Shown in pieces: positions 7,892 through 16,204 of a DNA stretch of 64,000 nucleotides. Position numbers and translations under genes: made by a program. Each line of letters begins with the position of its first letter. Within the stretch, counting starts at the first letter, position 1. The notes beneath the pieces were generated by a model that was not told the origin of the DNA, did not search any database, and saw only the letters and a program-made list of their open reading frames with translations. The DNA is from Clostridia bacterium (GTDB taxonomy: Bacteria; Bacillota; Clostridia; Oscillospirales; Acutalibacteraceae), in contig JAFQIG010000082.1 in the NCBI GenBank assembly GCA_017397655.1, positions 40,686 through 104,685 of the forward strand, in the 5' to 3' direction.

Positions 7892-9430
7892 ATGGATCTG
7901 AATTTAAAGACTTTTACATTAGGAGAGGTCAGAACCGTTCTTGATACAACAGCTGACAATCCGTTTGATTTTGATGTGAATCTGCCGGATTATTTTCCTG
8001 ATATTCAACGAGTGCTGAAATGTATCGTGACTCCGGGTATCAGCGCCTCTAACTCGGTAGCAGGCAGGGCAATGGCTGAGGGCAACGCTCTGATGCGTAT
8101 TATTTACAGTGCAGATGATAAAAAGATCTATTGCTATGAGCAGTCATTTCCGTTTTCAAAAAGTGTTGAGGATTCTTCGCTTACCGGTAACGACTCACTG
8201 ATTACTACCGTCAAAACAGACTATGTCAACTGCCGTGCAACCGGACAGAGAAGACTGAGCGTCAGCGGTGTTATATCAATAAGATTCACGGTAAAATCGC
8301 GCACGGAAAGACGGTTTGTATGCGGATGCGACAATTCCGACGTTCAGTTGCAGACAAAGCGTATTGATACCGTCAGCACAGTCGGTTGTTGTGCAAAAAG
8401 TTTTGCAATGAGCGAGGTAGCTCAGCTTGGCAGTGGTTTTGAGCCTGTTGATAAGCTTATAAACGCTTCGGCACATATAGTTGTTGACAGCTCGAAGGCT
8501 GTGAGCGGCAAAATCCTGATAAAAGGAAATCTGATTGTTGACATTGTATACAGATCCGATTCTGATACAGTCGAGTCGTCTGTGTTCAGACACACGATGC
8601 CTGTCAGTCAGATCATTGAAGCGCAGGGTGCGACAGAGGATAGTATAAATGATATATATATAAAAGTAAGCGATCTTAATATCATGCCGAAAGCAGATGC
8701 CGGTGGTATAAAAAATCAGGTTGAAATTGCCGTTAAAGTTGATGCTTTTATTGTTTCTGATACAAAAATTGAAACTGAAGTCGTCAATGATGCATATTCA
8801 CTTTCCGGTGAGCTGTGCGGCAAGTACGAAAACATAGCTGTTAAAAAGGCTATTGACAAAGTTTCTGAAACAGTAACGTCGAGTAAGACTTTTGAAATGA
8901 ATTCGGACGGTGTTACATCGGTTATTGCCGCTTGGAGTAATGGGATCAGACATACGTACAAAGTAAAGGGTAAAGAGCTGATTGTAAACGGAAGCGTGTC
9001 TGTAATGATGCTTTTGACCGACAGAGAAAAAGAGCCGTACCCCGTCGAAAAGGAGCTTGAGTTTGAATATATTAAACGATTGAACGTGGATTCAGATAAT
9101 GTCGGTTTTGATCCGATGATTCAGGTGAGTGTCTGCAGAGGAAGTGTTGAATCAACTGATTCAGTAACAGTAAAAGCAGATGTAGAAATTAACGGAAGTA
9201 TTTATGCATATACAGACAAAAGAGTTTTAACTGACTGCACCGTTAATGAGATTGCCGAAGAAAGCAAGAATATACCACCGATTATGATTTACTTTGCACA
9301 GGAGGGGGAAGAGATCTGGGATATTGCCAGAAAATACAGAACGACCCCCGACAGCATCAAGACAGAAAACGATCTGACTGACGACAACTTCGGTGAAAAA
9401 AGAATGATTGTGATACCATCTGTGTATTAA
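7892..9430 (+). CDS. SipL-like spore morphogenesis protein (DUF3794 repeats plus LysM)
   Basis: 512 residues. It starts with MDLNLKTFTLGEVRTVLDTT and continues with repeated DUF3794 modules (for example DFDVNLPDYFPDIQRVLKC, and similar segments near residues 190 and 330), and ends in a LysM-like domain (GEEIWDIARKYRTTPDSI...IVIPSVY). This architecture is that of Clostridioides SipL, which binds the coat ATPase SpoIVA and anchors the spore coat around the forespore. The family match is clear; exact orthology to SipL is inferred. Ribosome site AAAGGAG. It is monocistronic and its terminator hairpin (9440-9469) has been duplicated by a repeat element. Confidence 0.82.
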   Translation: MDLNLKTFTLGEVRTVLDTTADNPFDFDVNLPDYFPDIQRVLKCIVTPGISASNSVAGRAMAEGNALMRIIYSADDKKIYCYEQSFPFSKSVEDSSLTGNDSLITTVKTDYVNCRATGQRRLSVSGVISIRFTVKSRTERRFVCGCDNSDVQLQTKRIDTVSTVGCCAKSFAMSEVAQLGSGFEPVDKLINASAHIVVDSSKAVSGKILIKGNLIVDIVYRSDSDTVESSVFRHTMPVSQIIEAQGATEDSINDIYIKVSDLNIMPKADAGGIKNQVEIAVKVDAFIVSDTKIETEVVNDAYSLSGELCGKYENIAVKKAIDKVSETVTSSKTFEMNSDGVTSVIAAWSNGIRHTYKVKGKELIVNGSVSVMMLLTDREKEPYPVEKELEFEYIKRLNVDSDNVGFDPMIQVSVCRGSVESTDSVTVKADVEINGSIYAYTDKRVLTDCTVNEIAEESKNIPPIMIYFAQEGEEIWDIARKYRTTPDSIKTENDLTDDNFGEKRMIVIPSVY

Positions 9431-9439
9431 AAGTGAAAG

Positions 9440-9470
9440 GGGGATGTAAAACGAAAGTTTTACATCCCCA
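9440..9470. repeat. Terminator stem-loop, left copy of a 31-bp direct repeat (locus A)
   Basis: Stem GGGGATGTAAAAC (9440-9452), GAAA tetraloop, GTTTTACATCCCC (9457-9469), then A. It follows the SipL-like stop by nine bases. The same 31 bases recur at 9944-9974 with one substitution (T to C in the 5' arm). The pair brackets the mobile element exactly. Confidence 0.9.
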
Positions 9471-9685
9471 CAGACTGTCGATAAAGGCACCGAGAACACG
9501 CACATTGTTATAAAAAGCAATCGGAATTTGTAAGGGGAAAACCGATCGTGTCATTCTGAGGTTGAAGCTGAAGAATCTTTTGGTAATTATTTATGTGCGT
9601 TTGACGTGTTTTTGCCCTCTCGCAGTACCTTTGTACAGCTTCGGGACAAAGAACACGCCATCTCGGCACCTTTCCCGACGTCTGT
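9471..9685 (+). mobile_element. Terminator-hairpin element, unit A1 (right end missing)
   Basis: Begins with the 35 bases (9471-9505) shared by all four units in the window, then a core that matches the core of unit B (GCAATCGGAATTTGTAAG, AAAACCGATCGTGTCATTCTGAG), then the right-hand segment that starts GTGCGTTTGACGTG (9595) and holds nested inverted repeats TTGCCC..GTAC..GTAC..GGGACAA. It breaks off at CCCGACGTCTGT where the next unit starts, so it lacks the terminal palindrome. No real gene: the short reading frames here have no ribosome site and follow the repeat. Confidence 0.8.
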
Positions 9686-9942
9686 CAGACTGTCGATAAA
9701 GGCACCGAGAACACGCACATTATTACAAAGAGCCTTCGGCAAACAGCTAACCAATCGGGTCATTCCGAGCATAGCGAGGAATCTTTAATAAATTGCGGAG
9801 AAACGACGAAACTTTAATGTGCGTTTGTCGCGTTTTTGCCCTCTCGCAGTACCTTTGTACAGCTTCGGGGCAAAGAACACGTCATCTCGTCACCTTTCCC
9901 GAAGTCTCCCTGCTTGCCGAAAAATAATTTTTCGACAAGCAG
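9686..9942 (+). mobile_element. Terminator-hairpin element, unit A2 (complete)
   Basis: Same first 35 bases (9686-9720). The core differs completely from A1 (AGCCTTCGGCAAACAGC...; TCATTCCGAGCATAGCGAGG) but the right segment is shared (GTGCGTTTGTCGCG from 9820). The unit ends in the palindrome CTGCTTGcCGAAAAA / TTTTTCGaCAAGCAG (9910-9942). It abuts unit A1 directly, without a hairpin copy between them. Confidence 0.85.
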
Positions 9943-9943
9943 A

Positions 9944-9974
9944 GGGGATGCAAAACGAAAGTTTTACATCCCCA
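9944..9974. repeat. Terminator stem-loop, right copy of the 31-bp direct repeat (locus A)
   Basis: GGGGATGCAAAAC, GAAA, GTTTTACATCCCC, A. It lies seven bases before the end of the convergent ACT-MBL gene; on the plus strand a T-rich stretch follows (ATTATTGCTTTTTTT). Confidence 0.9.
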
Positions 9975-9980
9975 TCCGTA

Positions 9981-11432
9981 TTATTGCTTTTTTTCTGTAT
10001 TATCTACAGAATAATCTTTTTTGAAGCCGTGAGCGCCGAAGATTTGCCAATTGCCCGTACCAAGACGTTCAAATATCATTTTTCGCTCGACGGCACACAG
10101 CTGCGGATCTGTATCGACGGAAGTCATAAGAATAGGTGCATACTTGTTGTATTTTGCCTGATCTTGTGTAAAGCCTTTAATATTAATATATGTATCACCG
10201 GTAAACGCAATTTTATTGCCGTAGTCAATCAGAATGAGCTCACCGGGAAGGTGTCCGCCTTTTCCTTCGTAAACCTCAAAATGAAGATCGAAAACGTCCC
10301 AGAATCCTGTCTGGATAATGGGTGAGTCCGAATCCGACCTATCGTTGTTAATAATTCTGATTTTATCCGGCGAAGTCGGTTGATACCCTGTCAGTATTTT
10401 ACAGATATTGATATAGGGCTTGTGGAGCTTGTTTTGTTCACGGAATCCGTCCTTGCCGTTGTACTCATTAGACAGGCACTCTGCGCTTTTTTTACTTGCG
10501 ATTATTTCGTCAAATAAAGAAAGAAGTCCGCAATGATCAACGTCCGCATGAGTAATAAATACTGTTTTTTTCATATTGTCGTAATCGGGCAGGATTTTTC
10601 TGAATATTTTTAACATCTCTTCGCGATAACAAGCATATCCGCAGTCAATAAAAAGTGCGTTGTTGCCATTACGGATAATTGCGGTATTACTTCCGCAGGG
10701 CGGTTCGATCAGTATAATATCTGTTTTATCCGTGATTTTGTGATTGGTAATCCTCGGATTAAATTGTTCGGCTTTGTGCGAAGCGAGAAGCTCTGCAAAC
10801 CATCCGATACTGTCAAAAGTGCGATACGGAGACAAGCCTTGTTCATCGAGCGTCTGCATGGCAAGGTTAATATTAATCAGCAATCTGTCCTTCACGTTAT
10901 CGGATATATCAATATTTTTAGAAATATCCGCTATGAAGCTGTTATAAAAAATGCTGTTGTCATATACCTTTTCGGTATGGCTGTAGTCAATAACTCTTAC
11001 TCTGCAGATTTTTTCGGCATCGCAAATGAATTGTGAAATCTTGTTTGCATCATCTACGAAAAGTCCCATCTTGAACAATTGGTAGTCACTGCCGTTTTCT
11101 TGTGAGCTGATGTAAGAGATGTTGAAATCGAACTTATCAATGAGCTTAAGCACTTCGGTAACGCTGCCGGGCTTGTCAGGCAAACAAAACTCCAACAAAA
11201 CAATGTTCTGCTCATTGTTGTGTGGTTGCAGATATCCTATTTCCTTAAGACTGATATCTGCTTGATCAAGTTGTTCTTTTGTACCTTCCGCATCAATAAA
11301 AAGCGTGTGAGAATCAATGGCTTTGTTGTAACTGACTCTTGTAATATTGATGCCGAGTTGTGCAAAGCAACTACTTGCTTTTAAAAATGCGCCTATATGA
11401 TTCGGCATTTTAGTTATGTATGTTTTTTTCAA
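9981..11432 (-). CDS. Tandem ACT domains fused to a metallo-beta-lactamase-fold hydrolase
   Basis: About 483 residues. Two ACT-like modules occupy the N-terminus (KKTYITKMPNHIGAFLKASS, about residues 1-70; IVLLEFCLPDKPGSVTEVLK, about 75-150); ACT modules usually bind amino acids. A linker leads to an MBL-fold domain from about residue 235 with LFIDCG, THADVDHCGL (a variant of HxHxDH with Asp in place of the second His), GGHLPGEL and AFTGDTY. The substrate is unknown; an amino-acid-regulated hydrolase is the natural inference. A GTG at 11441 is an alternative start, but the TTG at 11432 is better spaced from GAAAGAG. Its 3' end lies beside the duplicated hairpin of locus A. Confidence 0.72.
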   Translation of the reverse strand: MKKTYITKMPNHIGAFLKASSCFAQLGINITRVSYNKAIDSHTLFIDAEGTKEQLDQADISLKEIGYLQPHNNEQNIVLLEFCLPDKPGSVTEVLKLIDKFDFNISYISSQENGSDYQLFKMGLFVDDANKISQFICDAEKICRVRVIDYSHTEKVYDNSIFYNSFIADISKNIDISDNVKDRLLININLAMQTLDEQGLSPYRTFDSIGWFAELLASHKAEQFNPRITNHKITDKTDIILIEPPCGSNTAIIRNGNNALFIDCGYACYREEMLKIFRKILPDYDNMKKTVFITHADVDHCGLLSLFDEIIASKKSAECLSNEYNGKDGFREQNKLHKPYINICKILTGYQPTSPDKIRIINNDRSDSDSPIIQTGFWDVFDLHFEVYEGKGGHLPGELILIDYGNKIAFTGDTYINIKGFTQDQAKYNKYAPILMTSVDTDPQLCAVERKMIFERLGTGNWQIFGAHGFKKDYSVDNTEKKQ

Positions 11433-11452
11433 TGTTATCACTCTTTCAGGTT

Positions 11453-11483
11453 AAAAAAGGCCTACACTATAAAAGTGTAAGCC
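11453..11483 (-). terminator. Intrinsic terminator of the queA-to-PHP operon
   Basis: On the minus strand GGCTTACACT / AGTGTAGGCC form a stem with one mismatch and an A/T loop, followed by TTTTTTAACC. It lies 19 bases after the PHP gene stop. Confidence 0.8.
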
Positions 11484-11501
11484 GTGTGCAGGGTAATCTG
11501 A

Positions 11502-12875
11502 TCAGTATACCCACCAAACTCTGCCCCAAAGGAGCCAGCGAATGAGTATGACTATCGGAGTCCAGCCGAGAACAGCACTAAAGAAGTTGGAGAGTGCTCT
11601 CATCACAACGGACATATCAAAAGTCGGAACGATTACCTTTTGTTCAAGTATGATATCGGGTGCAGTAACAGGAAATGCCTGGGAATAAAGTATTCCGCCG
11701 GGGCCTGTAAGTGTAAAGCGTACATAACATCCGATTTTGTCGCTGTACTCATCAAGATCAAGAGCAGTGAGATTTTCACCTTCGGCAATGATCTCTCCGT
11801 CAGAATACCAACGTACATAGTTGAATTCTTCTGCATTGAAAGAGATGGAATCGTTATCCTGATCAATATTAAGACGAGTTACCTTGGGAACAGGACCTAC
11901 ACCGACAAAATCTTCGCCAAGGTCAGCTCTTGCGTGACGACCGATTGAGAAGTAAGCGCCGTTTTCAAGGCAAGTGCGAAGATTCTCAACAGTATTTGAC
12001 GGCATACACATCATAGTGAAGGCTCTGTCGTACTGGTCAATAAGGTGACCGTCAGAAAAAGTGATGCAGGAGACGTTGCGACCGTAGGGGATAGTCATTT
12101 TGAGTACTTCGTCCCAAAGAATATAGTCATAACGTGTACGGTTGTTCACACCGCTGTTAATATCCATAGCAACGCAGGATTCGTTTTCAAGGAAAATGTT
12201 TGCTAATTTGTTGATGTAGTACGGTTGTTTTGCCATATCGGGGTCATCCTCGCAACCGACATATTCGCCTACGTGATCCAGGAAGGTGATACCGCCACGC
12301 TTGCCGACCTGCTTGACAACTGTTTCGTAGTCACCGTAGATACCCATCAGAGCCTGACCGAAATCAGCAAAAAGGGCGTTGACGTGACAGTCGTTTATCG
12401 GAGTGGCACCGTTAGCTTCGATTCCGCCGAGGACTTCAAGCATTCCTCTGCCGTCTCTGCCGACACCGGTTGTGATTTCTTCATATCTTTCCTGAGAAAG
12501 GGGCTGAAGATTGCTCTGCATACTGTTACCGAACTTTACAAGTCTGTAAAGAGGAACGGTGTTGGGTTTATCATTTGTCCAGGTAGTGCCGAGAACTGCG
12601 TGATCGGAGATTGCAAGAATGTCGAAGCCGAGCTCGTAGTGTTTCTCAACGCTTTCAGCTACGGTAGGAACACCGTCACTGACGTTTGTGTGACTGTGAA
12701 GCGAAGCTTTGTATTGATCAAAGGTGTCCCAGTCAACTGTTTCATACGGGTTTGTTATTGTGTAGTCATGTTCTGACGGTGCAGCAACTTCGCCCGCGGA
12801 AGCGACAGAAGTAAAAAAGCAAAATACCGTAATAACTGAAAGCAGAACAGCAAGAGCTTTTTTGAGTTTATTCAT
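11502..12875 (-). CDS. Secreted or membrane-anchored PHP-domain phosphoesterase-like protein
   Basis: 457 residues with a signal peptide (LKKALAVLLSVITVFCFFTSVASA). The PHP metal motifs are SLHSHTNVSDG (about residue 58), LAISDHAVLG, a His/Asp segment FLDHVGEY and SDGHL, in the order expected for a PHP hydrolase. The C-terminus is a hydrophobic helix followed by aromatic residues (PIVILIRWLLWGRVWWVY), probably a membrane anchor. PHP domains hydrolyse phosphate esters through bound metals; the extracytoplasmic substrate is unknown. Ribosome site AAAGGAG overlaps the stop of the small ORF upstream, suggesting coupled translation. Last gene of the minus operon. Confidence 0.78.
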   Translation of the reverse strand: MNKLKKALAVLLSVITVFCFFTSVASAGEVAAPSEHDYTITNPYETVDWDTFDQYKASLHSHTNVSDGVPTVAESVEKHYELGFDILAISDHAVLGTTWTNDKPNTVPLYRLVKFGNSMQSNLQPLSQERYEEITTGVGRDGRGMLEVLGGIEANGATPINDCHVNALFADFGQALMGIYGDYETVVKQVGKRGGITFLDHVGEYVGCEDDPDMAKQPYYINKLANIFLENESCVAMDINSGVNNRTRYDYILWDEVLKMTIPYGRNVSCITFSDGHLIDQYDRAFTMMCMPSNTVENLRTCLENGAYFSIGRHARADLGEDFVGVGPVPKVTRLNIDQDNDSISFNAEEFNYVRWYSDGEIIAEGENLTALDLDEYSDKIGCYVRFTLTGPGGILYSQAFPVTAPDIILEQKVIVPTFDMSVVMRALSNFFSAVLGWTPIVILIRWLLWGRVWWVY

Positions 12876-12887
12876 TTTAAATCTCCT

Positions 12888-12995
12888 TTACTTTAAGCCG
12901 ATTTTTGCCAACAGGTTGTGAAACCAGATGGAAATGTCGTACAAGCTGAAGTTAATTGCGCGGAATAACTCACGTAAAAATTTGTTTAAGTCCAT
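12888..12995 (-). CDS. Small ORF, 35 residues, amphipathic/aromatic peptide
   Basis: ATG at 12995 preceded by AAAGGAGGATAAA (near-ideal ribosome site) and ending TAA at 12888, exactly filling the gap between the flavoprotein and PHP genes. The peptide starts MDLNKFLRELFRAINFSLY and ends LLAKIGLK; spacing of Leu/Phe/Trp suggests an amphipathic helix that lies on or in the membrane. It has no recognised domain. The strong ribosome site and snug fit make translation likely; function unknown, perhaps linked to the membrane-anchored PHP protein downstream. Confidence 0.6.
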   Translation of the reverse strand: MDLNKFLRELFRAINFSLYDISIWFHNLLAKIGLK

Positions 12996-13011
12996 TTTTA
13001 TCCTCCTTTAT

Positions 13012-14238
13012 TTAAACGTTGCTTCCTGCAAGGCAGCCTGTTGAAAACGCAATCTGGAGATTATATCCTCCGGTATATGCATCAACATCAATAACTTCAC
13101 CTGCAAAAAACAGACCGTTTATTAACTTTGATTCCATAGTTTTGGGGTTGATTTCGGAAACGCTGACACCGCCCGATGTGATTATGGCTTCATCAATGGG
13201 ACGGAAACCCTTGACTGTGATTCTGAAATCCTTTAAAAGCTCGGCAAGCGAGCGTCTTTGCTCTTTTGTTATCTGGTTGGTTTTGGTAGCAGGGGGGATG
13301 TGCGAAAGCCTTACGATAACAGGAACGAGCTTTTTCGGTAACAGAGAATTCAGCGAGTTGATAAAATTCTTGTTGAGTGATTCCGAAAAATCACGAAGTA
13401 TTCTGTTGTCAAGCTGTTCAATGGTAAGAGCAGGCTTCAAGTCAATGGAAACGGCATATTTACCGCGTTTCATATCACGCATATGAGAGCTTGCGCTCAG
13501 AATCAGCGGACCCGATACACCAAAGTGAGTAAAAAGCATCTCACCGAAATCCGAAAAAATCTCCTTGTTCTTTTCTTTATCAATTACTTTGACACTGACA
13601 TTTCTGAGTGAAAGACCCATAAGGTCGGAACAGAATCCCTCGTGTGCGACAAGAGGGACAAGAGAGGGTTTTAAATCCGTAACGGAATGACCGAGTCTGC
13701 GTGCAAATTCATATCCGTCACCGGTTGAACCTGTCAAAGGATATGATGCGCCGCCTGTTGCGATAATCACCTTGTCGGCGGAATAGCATTTACCGTTTTC
13801 GGTTTCGATACGGAATCGGTCGTTCTCATGAGTGATGTCGGTAACTGTTTCGTTTTTAATATCGGCACCGCTTTTAAGTGTGAATCGTGCTAACGCCTCT
13901 GCTATGTCATGTGCGCTGTCCGATACGGGAAAAACGCGTCTGCCGCGCTCGGTTTTAAGCGGCACACCGCTCTCTTCAAAAAAACGCATCGTATCAGATG
14001 GCATAAAAGAAGAGAATGCAGAGTAAAGGAATCTGCCGTTAACAGGAACATTGGAGATAAGGTCTGACAGTTCGGTACAGTTATTTGTGACATTGCAACG
14101 GCCTTTTCCCGTGATCCTCAGCTTTTTTCCCGGACGTGAGTTTTTATCAAGAACCGTTACCTTGAGTCCTCTTTTGGCGGCTGTACCTGCAGCTATCATT
14201 CCTGCAGCACCGGCGCCGATTACTATTACGTGATACAT
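13012..14238 (-). CDS. NAD(P)/FAD-dependent oxidoreductase, HI0933/YhiN (BaiN-like) family
   Basis: 408 residues, usual length. The Rossmann dinucleotide site is at the N-terminus (VIVIGAGAAGMIAAGTAA), followed by the family signature GKKLRITGKGRCNVTN, a second FAD contact KVIIATGGASYPLTGSTGDG, and the C-terminal motif FFAGEVIDVDAYTGGYNLQIA. Members are flavoproteins of mostly unknown substrate; some relatives act on bile acid intermediates, but the assignment BaiN cannot be made from sequence. Nine bases separate it from the isomerase gene upstream. Confidence 0.88.
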   Translation of the reverse strand: MYHVIVIGAGAAGMIAAGTAAKRGLKVTVLDKNSRPGKKLRITGKGRCNVTNNCTELSDLISNVPVNGRFLYSAFSSFMPSDTMRFFEESGVPLKTERGRRVFPVSDSAHDIAEALARFTLKSGADIKNETVTDITHENDRFRIETENGKCYSADKVIIATGGASYPLTGSTGDGYEFARRLGHSVTDLKPSLVPLVAHEGFCSDLMGLSLRNVSVKVIDKEKNKEIFSDFGEMLFTHFGVSGPLILSASSHMRDMKRGKYAVSIDLKPALTIEQLDNRILRDFSESLNKNFINSLNSLLPKKLVPVIVRLSHIPPATKTNQITKEQRRSLAELLKDFRITVKGFRPIDEAIITSGGVSVSEINPKTMESKLINGLFFAGEVIDVDAYTGGYNLQIAFSTGCLAGSNV

Positions 14239-14247
14239 AATATAAGG

Positions 14248-15060
14248 TTAAGCCTCCATAAGCTTTTGATATGAAAGAAGAATACAGTCGGTAGTCAATA
14301 CGTCTTTGCTCGAAACTTCATAGGTGATAGGACCGTTGTAGTCAACCTCTTCAAGCGCTTTCATAATGCCTGACCAGTCGTTACGGCCAAGGAAGGGGAG
14401 AAGATGACGCTCGTTGACCATATCATAGTCGGAGAAGTGTGTAGTTATAATTTTGTTGCCGAGAGCTTTTATGAAGTCAACGTTGGGTTGGCGAAGACTG
14501 TGGTTTGTATCAAAACAAGCATAAGCTTTCGGAACCTGCTTTAAAATAAGATTATGCTCCTCGTGAACACAAGTAAGGCACGTTCTCGGCAAATTCTCAA
14601 TCGCAAGCTTTACACCGCATTTTTCTGCGTTTTCAGAAATGATTTTCAGCGTTTCGGATGCAAACTTGATTCTGTCGCCACGTTCAAACAGAGAATAAGG
14701 CTCGCAGCTCGGATGTATTACAGCAATGCCGATACCGACTTCAGCACACTTTTCAATAAGCGATGTCTGGATTTCAATCGCTTTGTTGCGGGCTGATTTA
14801 TCGGGATTGGAAGGGTCGAGAATATTCTTCGGTAAAAACGGAAGATGACAGGTGAGAGGGGTGATATCATATTCTTTCATAAGAGCAACAATTGACGAAG
14901 CTTTGTTTAAGAAATCAACTTCTTCGTATTCATCCGCTTTACCGTGACCGTACTCAACGTGATGAATACCTGCGTTACAGAGACTCTTGTAAAAATTTCT
15001 GTCGTGATTTTCCGACCAGCAGACAGAAACGGAAAGAGGCCAGTCTTTTCTGTTTGTCAT
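14248..15060 (-). CDS. Sugar phosphate isomerase/epimerase family protein (xylose isomerase-like TIM barrel)
   Basis: 270 residues. Barrel strands with metal-ligand residues are visible: GIGIAVIHPSCEP, GVKLAIENLPRTC (catalytic Glu), AYACFDTNHSLRQP, KIITTHFSDYD, ITYEVSS. This matches the AP_endonuc_2 superfamily of sugar isomerases and epimerases. The substrate cannot be predicted. Lies 13 bases after tgt in the same operon. Confidence 0.8.
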   Translation of the reverse strand: MTNRKDWPLSVSVCWSENHDRNFYKSLCNAGIHHVEYGHGKADEYEEVDFLNKASSIVALMKEYDITPLTCHLPFLPKNILDPSNPDKSARNKAIEIQTSLIEKCAEVGIGIAVIHPSCEPYSLFERGDRIKFASETLKIISENAEKCGVKLAIENLPRTCLTCVHEEHNLILKQVPKAYACFDTNHSLRQPNVDFIKALGNKIITTHFSDYDMVNERHLLPFLGRNDWSGIMKALEEVDYNGPITYEVSSKDVLTTDCILLSYQKLMEA

Positions 15061-15073
15061 AACAGCACTTCCT

Positions 15074-16204
15074 TTATATTCTTGTGTCTAAAATATCAAC
15101 ATAAGCGTTTTTAAATTCTGTGAAGGTTCCGTTATCAAGGTTATCACGGATCTTTTGCATCAGCATATTATAAAAATACAGGTTATGCATAACACAAAGA
15201 CGCATGGCAAGCATTTCTTTTGCCTTGAACAAATGACGGATATATGCACGTGAATGTGTTTTACATACAGGACAGTCACACGACGGATCGATCGGCTGCA
15301 GATCACGTTCGTATTTGGCGTTGTTAAGGTTGATGATACCCTGCATCGTAAATAGATGACCGTGACGTGCGTTACGGCTCGGCATAACACAATCGAAATA
15401 GTCAACGCCTCTGCTGACAGCTTCCAGTATATTGCCGGGAGTGCCTACACCCATCAGGTATCGGGGCTTATCCTTCGGCATATACGGCTCAACAGCGGAA
15501 ATGATTCTGTACATATCTTCTTTCGGTTCACCAACGGCAAGCCCGCCGATAGCGTAGCCGTCAAGGTCAAGCTGAGATATCTGACACATATTCTCAATAC
15601 GTAGTCTTTCATACGTGCTGCCCTGATTGATACCGAAAAGCATCTGTTTCTTGTTTATTGTATCGTGTAAAGAGTTAAGACGTTCCATCTCATCCTTACA
15701 GCGATAAAGCCAACGAACGGTTCTTTCGCACGACTGTTTAGCGTAATCATATGTAGCGGGATTTTCGACACATTCGTCAAAAGCCATCGCAATGGTTGAG
15801 GCAAGGTTTGACTGAATACGCATACTTTCTTCGGGACCCATAAAGATATGTCGTCCGTCAACGTGAGAGTTAAAGTGAACGCCTTCTTCTTTGATTTTTC
15901 TCAAGGAAGCGAGCGAGAAAACCTGAAATCCGCCGCTGTCCGTGAGGATGGGTTCCTCCCAGTCGGTAAATCGATGCAGACCACCGAGATCCTTTATAAG
16001 TTCATCACCCGGTCTTACGTGCAGATGATAGGTGTTGCACAGCATCTGCTGACAGCCGATATCTTTAAGATCGTGTGCGTCAAGAGCACCCTTGATAGCG
16101 GCACAGGTTGCGACATTCTGAAACGCAGGTGTCTGAACGGTACCGTGAGGAGTGATAAATTCGCCTCTTCGGGCATTGTTTTCTGTTTTAATCAGTCTGA
16201 ACAT
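15074..16204 (-). CDS. tgt: tRNA-guanine transglycosylase (queuine/preQ1 insertion)
   Basis: 376 residues from the ATG at 16204 ([20 protein letters not shown]), chosen because GGAG precedes it and upstream in-frame codons lie inside queA. Tgt swaps guanine-34 for preQ1 in tRNAs with GUN anticodons. Seen motifs: [12 protein letters not shown] (catalytic Asp), [45 protein letters not shown] and the zinc ligands [17 protein letters not shown]. The start overlaps the end of queA by 17 bases, a typical coupling. Complete and normal. Confidence 0.96.
   Translation of the reverse strand: MFRLIKTENNARRGEFITPHGTVQTPAFQNVATCAAIKGALDAHDLKDIGCQQMLCNTYHLHVRPGDELIKDLGGLHRFTDWEEPILTDSGGFQVFSLASLRKIKEEGVHFNSHVDGRHIFMGPEESMRIQSNLASTIAMAFDECVENPATYDYAKQSCERTVRWLYRCKDEMERLNSLHDTINKKQMLFGINQGSTYERLRIENMCQISQLDLDGYAIGGLAVGEPKEDMYRIISAVEPYMPKDKPRYLMGVGTPGNILEAVSRGVDYFDCVMPSRNARHGHLFTMQGIINLNNAKYERDLQPIDPSCDCPVCKTHSRAYIRHLFKAKEMLAMRLCVMHNLYFYNMLMQKIRDNLDNGTFTEFKNAYVDILDTRI

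Noticed and set aside
9595..9685. A group II (class C) intron, because the right segment starts GTGCG and the elements lie beside terminators, the class C target
   Set aside because: The units are too short, carry no domain V/VI-like sequence or reverse transcriptase, and are flanked by 30-bp duplications, which intron insertion does not produce.
9587..9788. Short reading frames in the repeat units (also at 9357-9554, 9819-10024, 63607-63869) with similar peptides such as VRVLGAFIDSL and SCTKVLREGKNT
   Set aside because: The similarity follows from the repeated DNA; both strands give such frames, there is no ribosome site, and the frames run through hairpins and element ends.
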